A DNA stretch of 64,000 bases from Algoriphagus aquimarinus (GCF_007997215.1 NZ_VORW01000018.1:1-64000), one strand, 5' to 3'. Counted from the stretch's first letter, positions 7,784-17,343 are shown. Translations and numbers: made by a program. The notes: generated by a model from the letters alone, not told the origin.

Positions 7784-9577
7784 TTAATCAAGTTTAAGTA
7801 CCGCCATAAACGCCTCCTGAGGAACCTCTACGTTTCCGACTTGTCTCATTCGCTTCTTACCTTTTTTCTGCTTTTCGAGAAGTTTACGCTTACGGGAAAT
7901 ATCACCACCATAACACTTCGCCAATACGTTTTTACGCAAAGCCTTTACTGTTTCTCTTGCGATGATTTTCTGTCCGATTGCTGCTTGGATGGCGATTTCA
8001 AACATTTGACGTGGAACCAATTCCTTCAGTTTCTCGCAAAGTCTTCTGCCCCAATCGTATGCTTTATCTCTGTGAACTACCGCAGAAAGCGCATCTACTG
8101 GCTCTCCGTTTAGCATCACATCCAATCTCACCATTTGAGAGATTTCGTATCCTTTCAATTCATAATCCAAAGAAGCATAGCCTCTGGAAATGGTTTTTAA
8201 TTTATCGAAGAAGTCAAAAACAATCTCTGCCAGCGGCATATCGAAAGTTAATTCAACTCGTTCCGAAGTCAGGTAAACCTGGTTTTTGATCTGTCCACGC
8301 TTGTCCATACAAAGTGTAATCACCGCGCCCACATATTCTGCCGCAGTGATGATGGAAGCTTTCACATAAGGCTCCTCGATGTGCTTCATCCTCGTAGGAT
8401 CAGGCATGTCTGAAGGCGCATTAATGAGTTGGTATGTATCGTTAGTCATCAGCGCTTTGAACTGAACCGACGGAACCGTAGTGATCACAGTCATGTCAAA
8501 CTCACGCTCCAGACGCTCCTGGATAATCTCCATGTGAAGCATCCCCAAGAATCCGCAACGGAATCCAAAGCCCAAAGCCATGGAAGTTTCAGGTTCCCAA
8601 ACTAACGAAGCATCATTCAATTGGAGTTTCTCCATAGAATAACGAAGTTCCTCATAGTCCGTGGTTTCTACAGGATAAATACCCGCGAAAACCATTGGTT
8701 TTACGTTTTCAAAACCCTGAATTGCTTTATCACAAGGTCTCTTGATGTGCGTGATCGTATCACCCACTTTGATTTCCTTGGCGACTTTCACCCCAGAGAT
8801 CAGGTAACCTACGTTACCGGCACTCATGGTTTGTTGAGGAATTTGGTTCAAGCCCAAAATTCCGATCTCATCCGCCTCGTATTCCTTGCCAGTATTGACA
8901 AATTTGATCTTGTCGCCTTTACTGAAAGTTCCATTGAAAATCCTGAAAATAACCTCAACTCCACGGAATGGATTGTAAACCGAATCAAAAATCATCGCTT
9001 GAAGCGGTGCATCCGGATCTCCTTTAGGGGCAGGGATTCTATTGATTACCGCTTTCAAAATATCTTCAATGCCTATACCTGTTTTGCCGGAGGCCAAAAT
9101 AATATCTTCTCTATCACAACCGATCAGATCAATCACCTCATCGGCAACTGCTTCTGGATCGGCTCCAGGAAGGTCAATTTTATTCAGAACTGGAATGATT
9201 TCCAGATCGTGGCCAAGTGCCAAATATAAATTGGAAATAGTCTGCGCTTCCACACCCTGAGAAGCATCCACGATCAGCAAAGCGCCTTCACAGGCAGCAA
9301 TCGACCGGGAAACCTCGTATGAAAAATCCACGTGACCTGGGGTATCTATCAAATTGAGGGTATATTCCTCACCTTCATGAGTATATTTCATTTGGATCGC
9401 ATGAGATTTGATCGTGATACCACGCTCACGCTCCAAATCCATATTATCCAACAACTGAGCCTGCATATCGCGATCTGCGACAGTATCAGTCTGCTGTAGT
9501 AATCTATCCGCCAATGTACTCTTCCCATGATCAATATGGGCGATGATACAGAAATTCCTTATTTTTTGCATATCCAT
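7784..9577 (-). CDS. lepA: Elongation factor 4 (LepA), translational GTPase
   Basis: 597 residues, the standard length. It is a ribosome-dependent GTPase related to EF-G. G1 is [10 protein letters not shown]2 [10 protein letters not shown]3 DTPGHVDF, G4 NKIDLP, followed by EF-Tu-like domain II, two EF-G-like alpha/beta domains and the LepA-specific C-terminal domain ([19 protein letters not shown]...). Two in-frame ATGs, at 9577 and 9571, are possible. A TACTTTTG -7 element lies only 8 to 14 bases upstream, so the transcript would be nearly leaderless. Confidence 0.98.
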   Translation of the reverse strand: MDMQKIRNFCIIAHIDHGKSTLADRLLQQTDTVADRDMQAQLLDNMDLERERGITIKSHAIQMKYTHEGEEYTLNLIDTPGHVDFSYEVSRSIAACEGALLIVDASQGVEAQTISNLYLALGHDLEIIPVLNKIDLPGADPEAVADEVIDLIGCDREDIILASGKTGIGIEDILKAVINRIPAPKGDPDAPLQAMIFDSVYNPFRGVEVIFRIFNGTFSKGDKIKFVNTGKEYEADEIGILGLNQIPQQTMSAGNVGYLISGVKVAKEIKVGDTITHIKRPCDKAIQGFENVKPMVFAGIYPVETTDYEELRYSMEKLQLNDASLVWEPETSMALGFGFRCGFLGMLHMEIIQERLEREFDMTVITTVPSVQFKALMTNDTYQLINAPSDMPDPTRMKHIEEPYVKASIITAAEYVGAVITLCMDKRGQIKNQVYLTSERVELTFDMPLAEIVFDFFDKLKTISRGYASLDYELKGYEISQMVRLDVMLNGEPVDALSAVVHRDKAYDWGRRLCEKLKELVPRQMFEIAIQAAIGQKIIARETVKALRKNVLAKCYGGDISRKRKLLEKQKKGKKRMRQVGNVEVPQEAFMAVLKLD

Positions 9578-9585
9578 TATTGGCG

Positions 9586-9593
9586 CAAAAGTA
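9586..9593 (-). promoter_or_regulatory. Bacteroidota -7 element (TACTTTTG) for lepA
   Basis: The minus strand reads TACTTTTG, an exact match to TAnnTTTG. The expected start of transcription is about 9580, leaving at most a few leader bases before lepA. No clear -33 TTG is present at the usual spacing. Confidence 0.5.
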
Positions 9594-9675
9594 GTAAATA
9601 ACTAGGAGAAATGAGAATCGAGAAATTCAATGATCGCCGATCCAGTGACAAATCAAGTCCTGATTTTAGCTATGA

Positions 9676-9728
9676 TTTTAGCCAATTTACCTAGTGAATA
9701 AAAATACAAGCGGGTGATTTGGCTAAAA
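9676..9728. repeat. Ten-base inverted repeat in the lepA upstream gap
   Basis: TTTTAGCCAA at 9676-9685 and TTGGCTAAAA at 9719-9728 are perfect inverted arms 33 bases apart. The 253-base gap between the beta-helix gene and lepA holds nothing else I recognise. The role is unknown. Confidence 0.4.
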
Positions 9729-9830
9729 ACTATCTGAGTCAAAAGGATAAAACAACATAGAAATCCGAAAAACAGAAGCTTATGAGATAATGATTTTGAC
9801 TATACCCTTCTCATAGAAAGGGGTACAGTT

Positions 9831-12215
9831 CTATAGAATAACGACTGAGATCAAGGCTTGATTTCTCCAAACTTTCAACTCGGTATGACCTTTCCAATTG
9901 TTGCCCTTTTCTACTTTGCTAAGCGATATAAAATCACTCACTTTCTCATCCCAGCATTCCAAAATAACATCGCCAACTCTTAATGAATTGGGAGCGCTAG
10001 TATCGTACTGATTCGGTACTTCTAGAACTATTACTCCGGTAATTTCATTTAATCCAGCTGCAGATTGCTCTCCAAGGCTCTCCATATTTTTCACCTTGAA
10101 TCCATGCCATTCACGGATTTCTACCTTATTCTCTTCATTTTCCAGTAAGAGAAAAGGAATTCCCGGAGAGTCAGCCATCTTCTTCAATTCTGGAGAAGTG
10201 ACCCCAAATTTATCCATATCGAAGTTCACAAACCCCACAGTTTGGATCGCAAGAGAATCTTCCTGAACGCTAAAATCTCCTGCTTCAGGATTCACAAACA
10301 TAGGATCACCAAATTCACCGCTTCTTTCTACTCCAAACTCCCTGCTTTTATCAAGATCAGCCTCAGAAGTGAAAAAATTCTCATCGACCTTATCTCCCCA
10401 AAAGTTCACACCGATTTGCTTGTGCGACGTCATCACAATATTCCGAGTGAAAACATCATGACTTTCCTTAAACCAGACATGCGGATGAAAGCCATTGTTC
10501 ACCATAATATTATTGTAAACAGTTCTATAAAATCCCTCTCGCAATTTGATTCCTCCGCTTAGAGCCAGATTATTATAAATCTCATAATTGCTCGATCCAT
10601 CATCCAAATCTATATCCCAACCATGATCACAGTGAAATCTGTTATTTCGGATAATGGTGGTTTTGATGGCGTCAAGCTTTATCCATTCCGGATGCTTCGC
10701 CGTCAGCTCATCCATAGTTTGCCTATTCGGATGCCAAAACCTATCTCTTCCCCACGAGTTAAACGCCCCATGATCGCCAGTTTCCATCACGGTATTGAAT
10801 ACATCATTGTATTCAATAATATGTCCTCCCCAAGCTCCATCACCAATATTGATCCCTGCTCTCGGCACATTATAAATGGTATTGTGGACGATATGCAGAT
10901 CCATCGCCATTTCGATCTGAACACCCGCAACTTGCTTTTCTATGGTACCAATATTCCGTATTAGATTATCCACAACGAGTGAATTAGCCGGGTAATTCTC
11001 AGTCTTAGGGCCCGGAATAGTATCAATATCTTCCTCTGGAACAAACTCATGATAATTGAAAGAGGGAGAACGAACGGCGTCTGGATTACCTACAAAACTG
11101 ATGGCACTCCCTCCTATTTCCTCAATCAAATTTCTCTTTATCGTAGTATTCCTATTATAATTACTGACAAAAATCGCATTGCCTCCTAGGTCCTGAAATT
11201 TGCTGTTTTCTATGGAAATGTTCTCCGTTCCATCTAAAAGAATCGCTCCATTTCTATAAATCGTCCAATCACTTCGTAACAAAGGTTCCTCAGTTTTCAT
11301 GAATGTGGGAGAACTTTGGATAAAAGTGATATCCTGAATTTTAATGTACTTGACAGGATTTTCAGCATCCCCCTTAAATGAGATCAGGTTTTCCAAAAAA
11401 CCAACTTCTACTTTTTGGATATTTTCGATTGCTAACCCTTCTTCAGGATAAAAATAAAGTACCCCTTTTTTAGTATCTAGAAACCATTCTTTCGGACTGT
11501 CCAGTTCTTCGAAAATATTTTCTACGAATCTGTATTTCGGATGCAATCCGCTTTCCCGATTATTCTGCCATCCTCCGACAAAAGCCAAACTATCTCTACC
11601 AATTTTTCCAGTAATCAAATAGTGCATTCCACCCCATCTGCCCTTATGAAGGGCATGAATATAGCCTCCCCCTGGATTTTCCCAACTTGCAATTCTTTCT
11701 TTTGAAAGTGCATCTTCTGCAAAGCCATTGAAGGGATTTACTCCCTCTTGATAGTTTGGATACCTAGCTCGGATTTGCTTTTTGCCATTGATATAAAGTG
11801 AAGAAAAGTCCACGTCCGCTGGAATTTTTGCTACCAAAAGATTACCCTTAAAGCGCTTCCATTTCAATTCCAGTGGCATTCCTCCACTCAGTATCACTTT
11901 CTCTCCCTCAGCCGCACGAATTGTATAAGGCCTCTCAACACTTCCAGATTCCTTCGAACCAAAGACTAGTGATTCACTGAGATAATATATCCCACCCTTC
12001 AGAACCAGCGTTACCTCCTCATCTGGTTTTTCTATTTTATAAGCTTTGATGACTTCTTTAGCATGTCCGAGAGTGATAAACGGTGACTCTATACTCCCCA
12101 AGTTTTCATCATTTCCAAGTGGGGAGACATAGAAGTCCTTCTGCGCAAAGGCGATGGTTTGCAAAAGAATTAGGAGAAGTAGGGTAAAAGGGATTTTGAT
12201 GGAAGTAGAACTCAT
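9831..12215 (-). CDS. Secreted right-handed beta-helix protein with C-terminal PDZ domain
   Basis: 794 residues. A signal peptide (residues 1-25, ending IAFAQ) is followed by FYVSPLGNDENLGSIESPF, the opening found in many secreted polysaccharide-active beta-helix proteins. Multiple helix coils follow (about 280-640) with repeated N-x-I and NNxI-type strands such as GGNAIFVSNYNRNTTIKRNLI and IVHNTIYNVPRAGINIGDGAW. The last 100 residues (GVIVLEVPNQYDTSAPNSLRVGDVILEC) resemble a PDZ domain. The fold suggests a glycoside hydrolase of the GH141/GH120 kind or a lyase; I cannot assign the family or catalytic residues. It stands alone, without SusC/SusD neighbours. Confidence 0.8.
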   Translation of the reverse strand: MSSTSIKIPFTLLLLILLQTIAFAQKDFYVSPLGNDENLGSIESPFITLGHAKEVIKAYKIEKPDEEVTLVLKGGIYYLSESLVFGSKESGSVERPYTIRAAEGEKVILSGGMPLELKWKRFKGNLLVAKIPADVDFSSLYINGKKQIRARYPNYQEGVNPFNGFAEDALSKERIASWENPGGGYIHALHKGRWGGMHYLITGKIGRDSLAFVGGWQNNRESGLHPKYRFVENIFEELDSPKEWFLDTKKGVLYFYPEEGLAIENIQKVEVGFLENLISFKGDAENPVKYIKIQDITFIQSSPTFMKTEEPLLRSDWTIYRNGAILLDGTENISIENSKFQDLGGNAIFVSNYNRNTTIKRNLIEEIGGSAISFVGNPDAVRSPSFNYHEFVPEEDIDTIPGPKTENYPANSLVVDNLIRNIGTIEKQVAGVQIEMAMDLHIVHNTIYNVPRAGINIGDGAWGGHIIEYNDVFNTVMETGDHGAFNSWGRDRFWHPNRQTMDELTAKHPEWIKLDAIKTTIIRNNRFHCDHGWDIDLDDGSSNYEIYNNLALSGGIKLREGFYRTVYNNIMVNNGFHPHVWFKESHDVFTRNIVMTSHKQIGVNFWGDKVDENFFTSEADLDKSREFGVERSGEFGDPMFVNPEAGDFSVQEDSLAIQTVGFVNFDMDKFGVTSPELKKMADSPGIPFLLLENEENKVEIREWHGFKVKNMESLGEQSAAGLNEITGVIVLEVPNQYDTSAPNSLRVGDVILECWDEKVSDFISLSKVEKGNNWKGHTELKVWRNQALISVVIL

Positions 12216-12392
12216 ATTGGAAAGAAAAAAGTTTTGTGAGCAAGGCTTTCGGTATTCACCTAAGCAACTTTACTTGTGTTAATTGAATATTCTTATTGGA
12301 TTTGAAGATACCTTAAGACATCCTAGTTTTCATTTCTATTTCGATTTATTTAAAAATGAAGTAGCTTTAAACTCATTCAAACGAACTCTATC

Positions 12393-13238
12393 TTGAAACT
12401 TTTTCTCACTTTAACTTTCTGTTGGATTACATTTTGTGCTTCATCCCAAACCGTTTGCACCCTTGAAAGCCATGAAAAACTTGAAAGCTATCTAGCAAGG
12501 CTTTCTGAGCAGGACTATTCTGACAAAACCTCCAATGGGATAAATATTGAGATAGGCCAATGGTTTCTCGAAACTCCCTACGTAGAGAAAACGCTGGAAC
12601 TTCCCGGGGCGGAAAAACTTGTCATTAATCTTCAAGGGGTGGACTGTACCACTTTTGTAGAAACGGTGATTACGCTTACTAGGCTCACCAAGGGAGAAGA
12701 ATTCAACTTTGAAGCTTTTGAAAGAGAATTAGCATATATCCGCTATAGGGATGGAATCAATGCAGGTTACCCTTCTCGTTTGCATTACTTTTCCGATTGG
12801 ATCTTTGAAAATCAGCATAAGGGAATTCTGAGAGATATCACTCAAGACATCGGTGGATCTCCTTATCCCAATACTCCTTCTTTCATGTCTGAAAACCCGA
12901 GGTTCTATGCCCAGCTTGCTGATCCAAGTAACTTAGCTCAGATCAAAACTACGGAATCAGCCATCAAAGAGAGAAGCTATTTCTACATCCCGAAAGCTGA
13001 AATAGCTACGCTGGAAAAATCCATAAAATCGGGGGATATCATTGCCATTACTACCTCTATGCCTAACCTGGACATAGTTCATACGGGTTTTGCGATTGAG
13101 AAAAATGGCAGAATTCACCTGCTTCATGCCTCCTCGAAAAATATGAAAGTGGAAATTTCTGAAAAAACACTCAGTGATTACTTGGCTGGAAATAAATCCC
13201 AATCGGGAATAATAGTGAGTAGATTAGCTAAGGATTAA
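12393..13238 (+). CDS. DUF1460 / N-acetylmuramoyl-L-alanine amidase-like protein
   Basis: 281 residues with a signal peptide (MKLFLTLTFCWITFCASSQ), so exported. It belongs to the DUF1460 family, whose fold is of the NlpC/P60 papain-like type. The likely nucleophile lies in GVDCTTFVETV and the likely histidine in DIVHTGFAIEKNG, next to the strand HLLHASS. Cell-wall peptide or amide cleavage is the expected activity. The start codon is TTG at 12393, the only one that gives a complete signal peptide. It is convergent with the cyclase-family gene, 20 bases apart. Confidence 0.88.
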   Translation: MKLFLTLTFCWITFCASSQTVCTLESHEKLESYLARLSEQDYSDKTSNGINIEIGQWFLETPYVEKTLELPGAEKLVINLQGVDCTTFVETVITLTRLTKGEEFNFEAFERELAYIRYRDGINAGYPSRLHYFSDWIFENQHKGILRDITQDIGGSPYPNTPSFMSENPRFYAQLADPSNLAQIKTTESAIKERSYFYIPKAEIATLEKSIKSGDIIAITTSMPNLDIVHTGFAIEKNGRIHLLHASSKNMKVEISEKTLSDYLAGNKSQSGIIVSRLAKD

Positions 13239-13258
13239 TCACTTTGGGATTCAAATCC

Positions 13259-14098
13259 CTATTCCTTTATCGTAGCAATGATCCGAAGCGGACCTCCACT
13301 CCCTCCCTTGATTTTCATAGGAAGCGCAATGACATAAATACCCTTTGCCGGCAATAGATCCAAATTGGCCACATTTTCAAAACCTGGGATCTGATTTCCC
13401 ATCAAAGCCTGATGCGCGGCGAAATCTTTTGATTGTCCATAATCCAAACTTGGCGTATCCAAACCCACTGCTTTCACATTACGGGACTTTGCTAACCAAG
13501 CGGCAGTTTCAGGCTGTATTCCTGGAAAATGAAGTTCTGGAATTGCCTCAGCGCCTGTTTTAGCAGTGCCAAAATAAGACTCTCTATCAGGATAAAACTT
13601 TCCATATCCAGTACGGAATAAAACCATCGCCTGCACAGGAATTTTTCCATGCTCTGCTTCCCAACTCAAAATAGCCACTGAATCGATCAAGTAATCCCTG
13701 TCTTCCAAAGCCAAGGCACTGACATCTATCACCACTGCCTCTCCCGTCAATTTGGAAAGCGGAAGTTCATCTACAGTTTCCCCTTTTTCATAAAAATGTA
13801 TGGGCGCATCCAAGTGCGTACCGCCATGCTCGGGAGTTAAAATCGTATAAGAAGAATAATAATAGCCCAAATCTGTCACGCCTTCAGCATCCACTCTGTG
13901 CTGAAATCCATCCGGATTATTAGGCCAGTATAAAGTCGTTGAATCAAAAGCATAGGTCAAATCAATCCATTGAGGGTTTGCATAAGGCTCAGTGGAGATG
14001 GTGGAAACAGATTCTTCCTGCGTGCAAGCTCCTAATATACTAAGAGTCAAAAGGAAAAATAACTTCCTTCCTACGGGGACAAACTCAAAAAACTTCAT
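13259..14098 (-). CDS. Cyclase-family (kynurenine formamidase-like) lipoprotein
   Basis: 279 residues. The N-terminal region ends in the lipobox LSILGAC, so it is probably a lipoprotein. The body has the cyclase/formamidase metal motif HGGTHLDAPIHF, then VVIDVSAL, LFRTGYG, GLDTPSLDYG with AAHQALM, and IYVIALPMKIKGGSGGPLRI. Family members hydrolyse amides or lactones, typically with a divalent metal; kynurenine formamidase is the best-known one. No tryptophan pathway gene is near, so the substrate is open. Confidence 0.88.
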   Translation of the reverse strand: MKFFEFVPVGRKLFFLLTLSILGACTQEESVSTISTEPYANPQWIDLTYAFDSTTLYWPNNPDGFQHRVDAEGVTDLGYYYSSYTILTPEHGGTHLDAPIHFYEKGETVDELPLSKLTGEAVVIDVSALALEDRDYLIDSVAILSWEAEHGKIPVQAMVLFRTGYGKFYPDRESYFGTAKTGAEAIPELHFPGIQPETAAWLAKSRNVKAVGLDTPSLDYGQSKDFAAHQALMGNQIPGFENVANLDLLPAKGIYVIALPMKIKGGSGGPLRIIATIKE

Positions 14099-14442
14099 CT
14101 GCTAATTCTTTTGTTTCACTTAAGTTAAAACTTGAATCCCGTAATCATATATCCAAGCTGGAAAAATCTATACGATTCGGGGACTTCAATGCTATTTGAT
14201 TAGCATCCAATATAATTCCTTCAATTGAATAGCTAAAGGGGAACAAATTCCAATCTCGTATCAGGCCGTCAAGGCTAATTTGGAAACTACTGGATAAAAG
14301 CCTGTATTTTACTTGGTTACAAAATCAAATCAAGACCATTCTATCACCCTACTTTATAATCATTAATTCGAAACGATTAATTTTTTATTCTGTAATAATT
14401 AAATAACACAGAATAAAACATTTATTATTTTACTTTTGGGTC
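14099..14442. promoter_or_regulatory. Long amtB control region with perfect inverted repeat and -7 box
   Basis: These 344 bases carry no gene. Near the amtB end there is a perfect 11-base inverted repeat, TTTTATTCTGT (14383-14393) and ACAGAATAAAA (14408-14418), separated by 14 bases. It is followed 12 bases later by a TACTTTTG -7 element (14431-14438), four bases from the ATG. The inverted repeat sits over the -33 region, where an operator would act. A second, imperfect dyad (TTAATTCG..CGATTAA) lies at about 14363-14380. Confidence 0.55.
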
Positions 14443-15786
14443 ATGAAAAAAAGTGGAATGAAATTCAAGTGGAAAGTAGCTTTTCTAATTACTATTGCGG
14501 CTCCAGTTGTGGGATTATTTTGGAAACACAGCCAGCCTATACTTGAAAATTTTGGAACTGAGGCTGATTTGGCATACGCTGATATTGCCTGGCTACTTAC
14601 TGCATCCTGCTTGGTTTTGCTGATGACACCTGGACTTTCCTTGTTCTATGGAGGGATGGTTGGTAAGAAAAACCTCATTTCTACCATGCTTCAAAGTTTC
14701 ATTTCCTTGGGAGTTGTGACCATGCTTTGGGTAGTAGTTGGTTTCAGTATTGCTTTTGGTGATCCCATAGGCATCACCATTGATGGCGTCAAATACGGTC
14801 TTTTCGGAAACCCATTTCAGTACCTATTCTTTGATCAGGTAGCTGAATTACCTCACAAAACACTAGGACCCACCATTCCATTTATCTTATTCGCTTTATT
14901 TCAGATGAAATTCGCAGTGATCACACCTGCAATCATCACAGGGTCTTTCGCGGAGCGCGTTAGATTTATAGGCTATCTATTTTTTATAGGGATCTTCTGC
15001 ATATTAGTCTATGCGCCACTCGCACATATGGTCTGGCATCCAAATGGATTAATCGGCTCCTATTTTGGTGTACTTGATTTTGCCGGCGGAACAGTAGTTC
15101 ACATCAGCGCAGGCCTTGCGTCCTTAGCAGGCGCTCTATTTCTGGGAAAAAGAAACAAGCCTAACCACGAACCTTCGAATATCACTTATGTACTCTTAGG
15201 AACCGGAATGCTTTGGTTTGGCTGGTTTGGATTCAATGCAGGTTCATCTTTCGGAGCTAATGCCACTGCGGCCTTAGCTTTTGCTACAACGACTATCAGT
15301 TCAGCCACAGCGATGATGACTTGGGTTTTATTTGACAGAATTCAGGGAAGGAAAATCTCGGCTTTGCAAGCTTGTATCGGTGCGGTAGTAGGGCTTGTAG
15401 TCATCACCCCGGCTGCTGGATATATCACAGTTCCGGAAAGTTTCTTCTTTGGCGCAGCTGGTGCGATCGTTTCTAATCTGGCTATGAATGCCAAGTTTTT
15501 GAAGAAAATAGATGACACCTTAGATGTTTTTGCTTGTCACGGGATAGGCGGAATCATGGGAATGATCCTAACCGCGATTTTCGCAGGCAAAGAAGGTTCT
15601 AGCTTACTTCATGGTGGCTGGGCAATTTTCGGATCACACATGCTCGTATTAGTAGGCGTATCCATTTTCTCCTTTGGAATGGCCTATGCGATTTTCTTCC
15701 TTTTAAATAAGTTTGTGACGCTAAGAGTACGGGAAGAATACGAAGAAGTGGGATTGGATATCTCACAGCATGGGGAGTCGATTTAG
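14443..15786 (+). CDS. amt: Ammonium transporter, Amt family
   Basis: 447 residues with about eleven or twelve membrane helices. It transports ammonium/ammonia across the inner membrane. Typical segments are LLMTPGLSLFYGGMVGKKN near the N-terminus, FAERVRF, DFAGGTVVHISAGLASL with the first pore histidine, MLWFGWFGFNAGSSFGAN, and the second pore histidine in ACHGIGGIMGM. The usual partner glnK (PII) is not next to it. The gene is monocistronic, and its upstream region carries a perfect inverted repeat and a -7 box almost touching the start codon. Confidence 0.97.
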   Translation: MKKSGMKFKWKVAFLITIAAPVVGLFWKHSQPILENFGTEADLAYADIAWLLTASCLVLLMTPGLSLFYGGMVGKKNLISTMLQSFISLGVVTMLWVVVGFSIAFGDPIGITIDGVKYGLFGNPFQYLFFDQVAELPHKTLGPTIPFILFALFQMKFAVITPAIITGSFAERVRFIGYLFFIGIFCILVYAPLAHMVWHPNGLIGSYFGVLDFAGGTVVHISAGLASLAGALFLGKRNKPNHEPSNITYVLLGTGMLWFGWFGFNAGSSFGANATAALAFATTTISSATAMMTWVLFDRIQGRKISALQACIGAVVGLVVITPAAGYITVPESFFFGAAGAIVSNLAMNAKFLKKIDDTLDVFACHGIGGIMGMILTAIFAGKEGSSLLHGGWAIFGSHMLVLVGVSIFSFGMAYAIFFLLNKFVTLRVREEYEEVGLDISQHGESI

Positions 15787-15796
15787 GTAAAAGTTA

Positions 15797-15824
15797 TTGG
15801 TTGTTGGTTGTTGGTTGTTGGTTG
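15797..15824. repeat. Four tandem copies of the heptamer TTGGTTG
   Basis: Four perfect copies of a 7-base unit start ten bases after the amt stop codon. Tandem heptamers like this vary in copy number by slippage. They are outside any gene here. Confidence 0.85.
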
Positions 15825-15868
15825 CATCCAAAATCCCCCCATAGAATCGCAAACGGAGATAAAAGTAC

Positions 15869-16016
15869 TATTCCGCTCTTTCAGAGCTATTGATTGAATT
15901 CGATTCTTTAACCCCAGCCCTATCGAGCTGAGCTAAGTTATTCTGGGCTTTCAGCCCTTATATCCAAAAATTAAAACCGTGCGCTCTGCGTTATCCTCTG
16001 CGTCCACTGCGGTTTC
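15869..16016. repeat. Composite dispersed intergenic repeat, copy A
   Basis: Shares with 23489-23641 the 20-base block tattccgctctttcagagct, then accccagccct, then a gggctttcagccc hairpin, and at the same spacing a gcgctctgcgtt...ccactgcggttt block. Order and orientation of the parts are the same in both copies. It fills the gap between amt and the Plug gene. Confidence 0.85.
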
Positions 16017-16025
16017 AATTAAAAC

Positions 16026-17303
16026 CTACAACCTCCTTCTATTCGGATGCAGGTAAACATACCCGACAAGCTGATCATATCGTGAGCCTAGATTTCTGAA
16101 GTAAACCAGCACCTCGTATTCATTCTCAGTTTCAAAATAGCTTCCTTCAAAATCCTGAGGTTCGAATTTACCGTCCACTAAAAATGCATATTGGTAATCA
16201 TACCAGCCTTGCTTTACCAAAAGTGATGTAGTGTAAACTCCCATTTTTGGATCCCATTCCATCTTCGCCTCCGCTGCTTTTCCCCAATTCGTCAAAGATC
16301 CAATCAGATAAATAGGTTCAGAGGTTTGTTCCACAGCTAGTCTAAAAGTCATTAGCATATATTCGCTTTCCACTTCCATATCCCCTCCAGGCCGATCTTT
16401 GGTTTCTATCAAATACTGTCCATTTAGATCCAAGTACTGTGAATATGCTGTCTCCGGCCTAGGCTTATTAATATTCCCGTCTGCAAATATCACATCTGGC
16501 TCCACGCGCATATTCGCTATGTTTACGCCATTCGCACGAATGAATCTCAAATCAACAAATCGAAATTCATTACCAGCATCGAAGGTATTCCCCCCATCAA
16601 AAGACTCATATCGAAGTATCTTCGAGCTCTCATTCATAAACGTAGGCTTAGACAAAAACTTCGCATTGTCCCAGCGTTGATTTTGACGAATGAGCACTTT
16701 TATCTGCCCATCAGGATTGGTCACTTCTCCTGCCGAATAATTCACTACGAGGTTTATTTGTTGGGAATTTTGCCGGGCAGCCGTTTGTGAAGGGGGCACG
16801 ATCGATGCTCCCACATTAAAAACCTCCTCATAAACCATAAATCTCTTGGTCAAAATCACATTTGACTCATCTCTCTGACTATATACCTTCACTATATAAT
16901 TCCCTGACTTGGTGACCGCAGGAAGTTCAAATCGATAATGAATGTAGGGTATTCGAGTATTGACCGAATAATCATAATTCTGAATATTAAACTCATTGAA
17001 GGAGCGGAGAAAATCATTGTTCTTCAACTGAGACTGCTGCCAATCTGCATCACAATGAATCAACTTGGCTGTATATAATTCCGGATCATACGCCAGATCG
17101 TCAAACAATAGTACTAGAGGTGTTCCCGATTGCAGTGGAACAACTGGAGCATCAATGGAAGCATCAAACGTTCCTCCCGCGGGAAACAAGCGAACAGACT
17201 GTATATGGTCTTTGAATACTTTATCCTCCAGTTGCTGCGCAAAAAGTGAGAAACTAGCTGAGCTAATCAGTAAAAAACTTAAAAAAAGGAATTTGGTCTT
17301 CAT
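16026..17303 (-). CDS. Type IX secretion system Plug protein (DUF5103)
   Basis: 425 residues with a signal peptide ending in SLFAQ. The start FKDHIQSVRLFPAG and the segments LVLLFDDLAYDPELYTAKLIHCDADW, FNIQNYDYSVNTRIPYIHY and VRIFPAG-like beginnings are the hallmark of the DUF5103/T9SS plug family. In Bacteroidota this protein closes the SprA translocon channel of the type IX secretion system from the periplasmic side. The domain order is an N-terminal Plug domain followed by a beta-sandwich domain. No other T9SS gene is beside it, as is usual for this scattered system. Presence implies the organism secretes proteins by T9SS. Confidence 0.9.
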   Translation of the reverse strand: MKTKFLFLSFLLISSASFSLFAQQLEDKVFKDHIQSVRLFPAGGTFDASIDAPVVPLQSGTPLVLLFDDLAYDPELYTAKLIHCDADWQQSQLKNNDFLRSFNEFNIQNYDYSVNTRIPYIHYRFELPAVTKSGNYIVKVYSQRDESNVILTKRFMVYEEVFNVGASIVPPSQTAARQNSQQINLVVNYSAGEVTNPDGQIKVLIRQNQRWDNAKFLSKPTFMNESSKILRYESFDGGNTFDAGNEFRFVDLRFIRANGVNIANMRVEPDVIFADGNINKPRPETAYSQYLDLNGQYLIETKDRPGGDMEVESEYMLMTFRLAVEQTSEPIYLIGSLTNWGKAAEAKMEWDPKMGVYTTSLLVKQGWYDYQYAFLVDGKFEPQDFEGSYFETENEYEVLVYFRNLGSRYDQLVGYVYLHPNRRRL

Positions 17304-17343
17304 TCTGAAAAATAGGCAAAATGAAGACCAATTCTAAAATTTA

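Noticed and set aside
8621-9229. Plus-strand open frame of 202 residues
   Set aside because: It is fully antisense to the strongly conserved lepA and has no domain-like features.
14099-14442. Riboswitch or structured leader of amt
   Set aside because: The -7 box lies almost at the ATG, so a leader RNA would not contain the upstream dyad; no known riboswitch core is seen.
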